Shown here: piece after piece, positions 6,070 to 8,595 of the stretch | How positions within the stretch are numbered: the first letter of the stretch is position 1 | How the letters are laid out: each line of letters starts with the position of its first letter | DNA from: CAZFIM01 sp964519615 | GTDB lineage: Bacteria; Chloroflexota; Dehalococcoidia; GIF9; UBA5629 | Reading direction: 5' to 3' | Assembly (NCBI GenBank): GCA_964519615.1 | Contig: CAZFIM010000096.1 | Span: 1 to 8,595, forward strand | DNA: 8,595 bases | Notes under the pieces: generated by a model | Databases searched by the model: none | Told to the model about the DNA's origin: nothing | What the model saw: only the letters and a program-made list of their open reading frames with translations | Translations under genes and position numbers: made by a program

Positions 6070-6849
6070 CTATTTCCCCAGTACCATTCCTGCCGGGTCG
6101 ATTTCTTCACGGAGTATGCGGAGGTCCTCACTGGTTGGAACGTAGCTAGTCTCAATTTTATCAGGTATGATAATATCGAAACTGCTGTTTTCCTTGACCT
6201 GTTCAACGGTAACTCCCGGATGCAACGAGATGAGTTTAAGCTTCTTGCTATTATCATCAAAACCATAAACGGCGAGCTGAGTGATAACTCTGTATGGTCC
6301 CGAATTTCTTGGTAAACCGGCGCGCTCTCTAGCTCCGGCACCATCGAGATATCCGGGAGTAGTAAGAAAATCAAGTTTTTCGACAAATGTTCTCTTGGAC
6401 TGATTACCAATAATTATAATCAATTTATGTGCAAGAGAACCTATATCATTGGCTCCTCCACTGCCGGGAAGGCGTGTTTTGGGCAAATCATGGTCACCGA
6501 TAACGGTTGTGTTGATATTGCCGTGTATATCCATTTGAGCTGCCCCAAGAAAACCGTAATCGGTATAGCCTGCCTGCAGATTTGACATAACATCATGCAT
6601 GCTCGAGGCAGATATAGCTTTATTAAAGGTTCTTGAATCTCCTACTGAAATAGGCAACTCACGTAAATATGGACCAACACCGCCAGCCTCGAATACAATG
6701 AGTAGATTTGGAGCATGTGTCTTCTGCGCAAGCATTCCAGCGATGATTGGTAAACCGGTACCTACAAAAACTGATTTTTTATCCTCCAGAACGCTGGAAC
6801 CATTGGCAGCCAGCAATTCACGGAGGTTATATTCAACTTGTATTGCCAT
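6070..6849 (-). CDS. gctB: Family I CoA-transferase subunit B, glutaconate CoA-transferase type, 259 aa
   Basis: This is the catalytic subunit of a two-gene family I CoA-transferase, which moves CoA between carboxylic acids through an enzyme-bound glutamyl-CoA thioester. E54 in VFEAGGVGP (52-60) falls at the same number as the catalytic Glu54 of the Acidaminococcus fermentans glutaconate CoA-transferase beta subunit. Other family blocks are VGTGLP (29-34), GFLGAAQMDIHGNINTT (99-115), RLPGSGGANDIGS (126-138), GPYRVITQLAVYGFD (184-198) and LISLHPGVTVEQV (206-218). Length agrees with GctB (about 260). I start it at ATG 6849 because AAGGAGA (complement of 6859-6865) is 9 nt upstream; the open frame continues upstream to 6945 but would overlap subunit A. 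The gene follows subunit A after 34 nt. The retained glutamate argues for transferase activity rather than the thiolytic ring hydrolysis of the related IpdAB enzymes. The acid substrate is not identified; glutaconate is only the namesake. Confidence 0.9.
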   Translation of the reverse strand: MAIQVEYNLRELLAANGSSVLEDKKSVFVGTGLPIIAGMLAQKTHAPNLLIVFEAGGVGPYLRELPISVGDSRTFNKAISASSMHDVMSNLQAGYTDYGFLGAAQMDIHGNINTTVIGDHDLPKTRLPGSGGANDIGSLAHKLIIIIGNQSKRTFVEKLDFLTTPGYLDGAGARERAGLPRNSGPYRVITQLAVYGFDDNSKKLKLISLHPGVTVEQVKENSSFDIIIPDKIETSYVPTSEDLRILREEIDPAGMVLGK

Positions 6850-6883
6850 CTGTATATCTCTCCTTATTTGCATGTAGTGTATA

Positions 6884-7894
6884 TTATTTATAGGCCACGG
6901 GTTTGATTGGTTCCTGGTACAACGCCCGCTTCCTGATATAGTCAAGCTTTTTTACTCCGCCGCACGCCTCCAGATATTCCTCAAAAGAATTAACGTCAAA
7001 GACGTATTTATTCAAATACTCTTCTGCTCCTTCTTGAGTACGGCTCATTCTTAACCATTCGCCGATGACCTCTTCATCGTACCAGTACAAACCGGGCATA
7101 TCGCCTGGATGAGAGCCATATGGCTGTTCAACCACCGCATCGACAACATAGAAAGGAATAATAGTCCTCCATGGTTCTTTGCGGATTTCATCATTATCGA
7201 TTATTTTCTCTGTTGTGATAATAAGTCTCCGCGCACATCTGGCAAGTTCATAATCTTCTACGGCTATTCCGTCTATCTGACAATTACCATAAATATCGCA
7301 TTTATGTACGTGAATAAATACGGCGTCAGGATAGGCTGCCGGAATAAGCGTAATCGGTTTACCGCTAAAAGGATCTTTTACCACTTTTGTTGAGCTGTAT
7401 TCGCCCGTCTCCGTGCCCAACAAGACGCGGCTTGGGATGAAGGGAAGTCCCATCATACCCGCCAGAAACCGCCATTGATAGCCTGCATTACTGATCTCCG
7501 CTGCTACTTTGCATTTGCCGCTTTCGATCATTCTTCTTGATGCGGGAGAAAGACCTCTCAATTCATGTCCAAAAGAATATGCCGCTTCAGCTTTATTGAC
7601 ACAGCCTGAACCGATGAGTATGTCTATATCGTGAACGGCTGTTTTGCCGGCCATAATAAGGTTTCGTTTCTTTTGCCTTATGATCTCGTAGACAATACAC
7701 ATAGAGATTCTGGAATGGCCGAATCCACCGCTGGCAATATAATATACGTCCTGGATATATTTTGCGACGGCTTCTTTTGCAGTAGTTCTTTTGTCCTTTA
7801 ATTCGCGTGATTTGTTGGCTAAAACAAATTCCCTGTTTTCATCAGGGTCATGCCACCCGAATAATTCACCCTTACCTTCGTGTAACACTTCCAT
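6884..7894 (-). CDS. gctA: Family I CoA-transferase subunit A, glutaconate CoA-transferase type, 336 aa
   Basis: This is the partner of the downstream subunit B. Family features are the glycine-rich CoA-binding turn ASGGFGHSR (54-62), the block DPFSGKPITLIPAAYPDA (174-191), VHKCDIYGNCQIDG (196-209) and the C-terminal PYGSHPGDMPGLYWYDEE (258-275). The length is slightly above GctA of Acidaminococcus (about 320). The extra residues are probably the N-terminal segment before the IASGG turn. The start at ATG 7894 is supported by AGGAGAG (complement of 7904-7910), 9 nt upstream. Subunit A first, then B after 34 nt, each with its own strong ribosome binding site, is the usual order. The gene is preceded by a structured leader (7923-8083), so expression may be controlled at the RNA level. 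Substrates of this family include glutaconate, other dicarboxylates, 3-oxo acids and ring-opened steroid or alicyclic CoA esters. The nearby acetoacetyl-CoA synthetase favours short oxo acids, which is inference only. Confidence 0.9.
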   Translation of the reverse strand: MEVLHEGKGELFGWHDPDENREFVLANKSRELKDKRTTAKEAVAKYIQDVYYIASGGFGHSRISMCIVYEIIRQKKRNLIMAGKTAVHDIDILIGSGCVNKAEAAYSFGHELRGLSPASRRMIESGKCKVAAEISNAGYQWRFLAGMMGLPFIPSRVLLGTETGEYSSTKVVKDPFSGKPITLIPAAYPDAVFIHVHKCDIYGNCQIDGIAVEDYELARCARRLIITTEKIIDNDEIRKEPWRTIIPFYVVDAVVEQPYGSHPGDMPGLYWYDEEVIGEWLRMSRTQEGAEEYLNKYVFDVNSFEEYLEACGGVKKLDYIRKRALYQEPIKPVAYK

Positions 7895-7922
7895 AAATTT
7901 TATCTCTCCTTTCGATAATAAC

Positions 7923-8083
7923 GTTGTAAAGCCCTGTTTTATTTCACATGCAGTTTACTAACTGCGATTTTCCCTCGTAAACTATCATATTTTTAATATC
8001 TGCCGGGATAGATTGCACCCGGTAGCAACGCATTAGTGAACCGATCACCACAAAACAGGGCAAATATATTTAATGTTTACAAC
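7923..8083 (-). promoter_or_regulatory. Highly structured 5' leader of gctAB, candidate cis-regulatory RNA
   Basis: On the - strand the RNA can close a long helix. AAAACAGGGC (8052-8061 on +) pairs perfectly with GCCCTGTTTT (7931-7940). After a 14-nt one-sided bulge the pairing continues as TTTACAAC (8076-8083) with GTTGTAAA (7923-7930), for 18 bp in all. Inside are at least three hairpins: UGGUGA-ucggu-UCACUA (8034-8050), a CCGGG/CCCGG stem extended by two pairs (8000-8025), and an AU-rich one (7987-7999). Near the 3' side two stems compete for the same bases: AGTTTAC 7952-7958 with GTAAACT 7977-7983, against GCAGTT 7950-7955 with AACTGC 7960-7965. The closing helix ends 12 nt before the gctA ribosome binding site. 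The alternative stems suggest a switch, which is inference. I could not match it to T-box, TPP, cobalamin, glycine, c-di-GMP, ZTP or fluoride consensus elements by eye. Confidence 0.5.
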
Positions 8084-8188
8084 TCTAACTCTATAGATAG
8101 TGGTGTATGATCAAACGAACGGAAAAACCTGTATTTTTGCCTATAATCGGTTCTATTTATATCCTTACCATATGTTCTGGTCGGTATT

Positions 8189-8217
8189 ATTATAGTCCTT
8201 ACCGAATAATAATGATA
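8189..8217 (-). promoter_or_regulatory. Weak candidate promoter for the gctAB operon
   Basis: On the - strand a perfect TATAAT (complement of 8189-8194) is preceded, 17 bp upstream, by TATCAT (complement of 8212-8217), a poor -35. A start near 8182 would give a leader of about 290 nt containing the whole structured element. The spacer overlaps one of the TCCTTACC repeats and the left arm of the inverted repeat at 8199-8208, so a regulator bound there could block or recruit polymerase. I saw no better sigma-A pair and no sigma-54 pair closer to the gene. Confidence 0.3.
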
Positions 8218-8280
8218 TTTTTAACTAAATATATGTTCAGCTTGAATAAAGAGACAAGGGTGTGTCTTGCTATTCGGTAA
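8199..8280. repeat. 10-bp inverted repeat TTACCGAATA with 62-nt spacing
   Basis: TTACCGAATA (8199-8208) and TATTCGGTAA (8271-8280) are perfect reverse complements. A small hairpin (AGACA 8252-8256 with TGTCT 8263-8267) lies between them. The left arm overlaps the second copy of TCCTTACC (8196-8203). It can also pair with TCGGTA (8181-8186) just to its left. The core TTACCGAAT recurs at 3745-3753 in the short convergent gap of this window. A pair of operator half-sites or a looped RNA structure are both possible. Confidence 0.4.
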
Positions 8281-8460
8281 CGACGATCCGGCTAATTTAT
8301 AATAATACTGGCTGTTATTGCTATATCTTTGCATCGGTATTACTAGCACCACATCAAGTACGTATAATTATATTATCGTGCATGAGAAAGAAGTTTCATG
8401 GTGCTGGCATGACATCTTCATACAGGTAATTCTATCCGTAAAAAAGAAAATGTCAGAAAG

Positions 8461-8595
8461 CTAGGTTGACCTGATTTCCTCACGCATGAATAGAACATAG
8501 GAGATAGCAAAACAAATTGCAGTCAGCGCTATCAAGCTTATCGTTTGAGGCCAGATGTTTAGTACGCTTTGAGCCAATGGCAGGGGACCAGGTGT
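8461..8595 (-). CDS. C-terminal end of an ABC-2 type transporter permease (partial, 44 aa)
   Basis: The frame enters at the right edge of the window and ends with TAG at 8463-8461, so only the last 44 residues are seen. They consist of a linker (PLPLAQSVLNIWPQT), a hydrophobic helix (about residues 19-36, ISLIALTAICFAISYVLF) and a short basic tail, FMREEIRST. ABC-2 type permeases typically end with a last membrane helix and an FMR.EIR tail like this one, and pair with an ATP-binding subunit that would lie outside this window. The substrate cannot be judged. The gene is on the same strand as gctAB but 566 nt upstream, so co-transcription is unlikely. Confidence 0.6.
   Translation of the reverse strand, partial: TPGPLPLAQSVLNIWPQTISLIALTAICFAISYVLFMREEIRST

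Larger units (their letters stand above)
7895..8460. other. 566-nt gene-free region upstream of the CoA-transferase operon
   Basis: No supportable gene is present on either strand. From the gctA side it holds the ribosome binding site, the structured leader (7923-8083), tandem TCCTTACC motifs (8162-8169 and 8196-8203), a weak promoter (8189-8217) and a 10-bp inverted repeat (8199-8280). The far part (8281-8460) has a small imperfect palindrome CATGAgAAA-gaag-TTTCATG near 8381-8400. A T-rich run on the - strand just after the permease stop (complement of about 8439-8451) follows only a 4-bp stem, so a terminator there is doubtful. Confidence 0.5.

Noticed and set aside
6850..6945. N-terminal extension of subunit B to 6945
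   Set aside because: It would overlap subunit A by about 60 nt and lacks its own ribosome binding site. The ATG at 6849 has a strong one and matches family length and E54 numbering.
7923..8083. The gctAB leader as a MITE or other mobile element
   Set aside because: The terminal inverted repeats are interrupted by a 14-nt one-sided insertion and no target-site duplication is visible. The placement relative to gctA fits a leader better.
1..8595. CRISPR arrays, tRNA or rRNA genes, insertion sequences and phage genes
   Set aside because: I saw no regularly spaced repeats, no tRNA cloverleaf, no rRNA-like stretch and no transposase, integrase or phage structural proteins.

Overview
This AT-rich window has strong AGGAGG-type ribosome binding sites, a TTG start, a ytxG/ytxH-like gene pair and acid-activation genes of anaerobic type. 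Together these suggest a low-GC Bacillota, most likely an anaerobic member of the Clostridia. Nothing in the window fixes the genus. Most of it is ordinary chromosome. The least explained parts are the non-coding stretches, above all the 5' leader of the CoA-transferase operon.

Layout, left half (+ strand). Bases 1-608 hold no gene I can support. A 74-residue RING/PHD-like zinc protein (609-833) and a 240-residue membrane protein with two zinc ribbons and an OB-fold (1082-1804) follow, each with a possible promoter of its own. A three-gene operon (2008-3693) comes next: a YtxG/DUF948-like membrane coiled-coil protein, a YtxH protein overlapping it by 8 nt, and an AI-2E family membrane transporter that starts at TTG. 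A good sigma-A type promoter precedes this operon. The theme is envelope and stress biology, but no substrate can be named.

Layout, right half (- strand). An acetoacetyl-CoA synthetase (3763-5715) converges on the AI-2E gene with only 69 nt between them. Upstream of it on the same strand lies a two-gene operon for a glutaconate-type family I CoA-transferase, subunit A (6884-7894) then subunit B (6070-6849), which keeps the catalytic glutamate E54. A 354-nt gap separates the operon from the synthetase. It holds a nested inverted repeat just after subunit B and a sigma-A type promoter for the synthetase. The three enzymes all put short carboxylic or oxo acids onto CoA, two by transfer from another thioester and one at the cost of ATP, so they probably form one metabolic locus with two transcription units.

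The CoA-transferase operon is preceded by an unusually structured leader (about 7923-8083). It has a long closing helix, several internal hairpins, and two mutually exclusive stems near its 3' side. This is the best candidate in the window for an undescribed regulatory RNA. Further upstream are inverted and direct repeats built on TTACCGAATA and TCCTTACC. At the right edge lies the last 44 residues of an ABC-2 type permease (8461-8595, - strand), whose start is outside the window.
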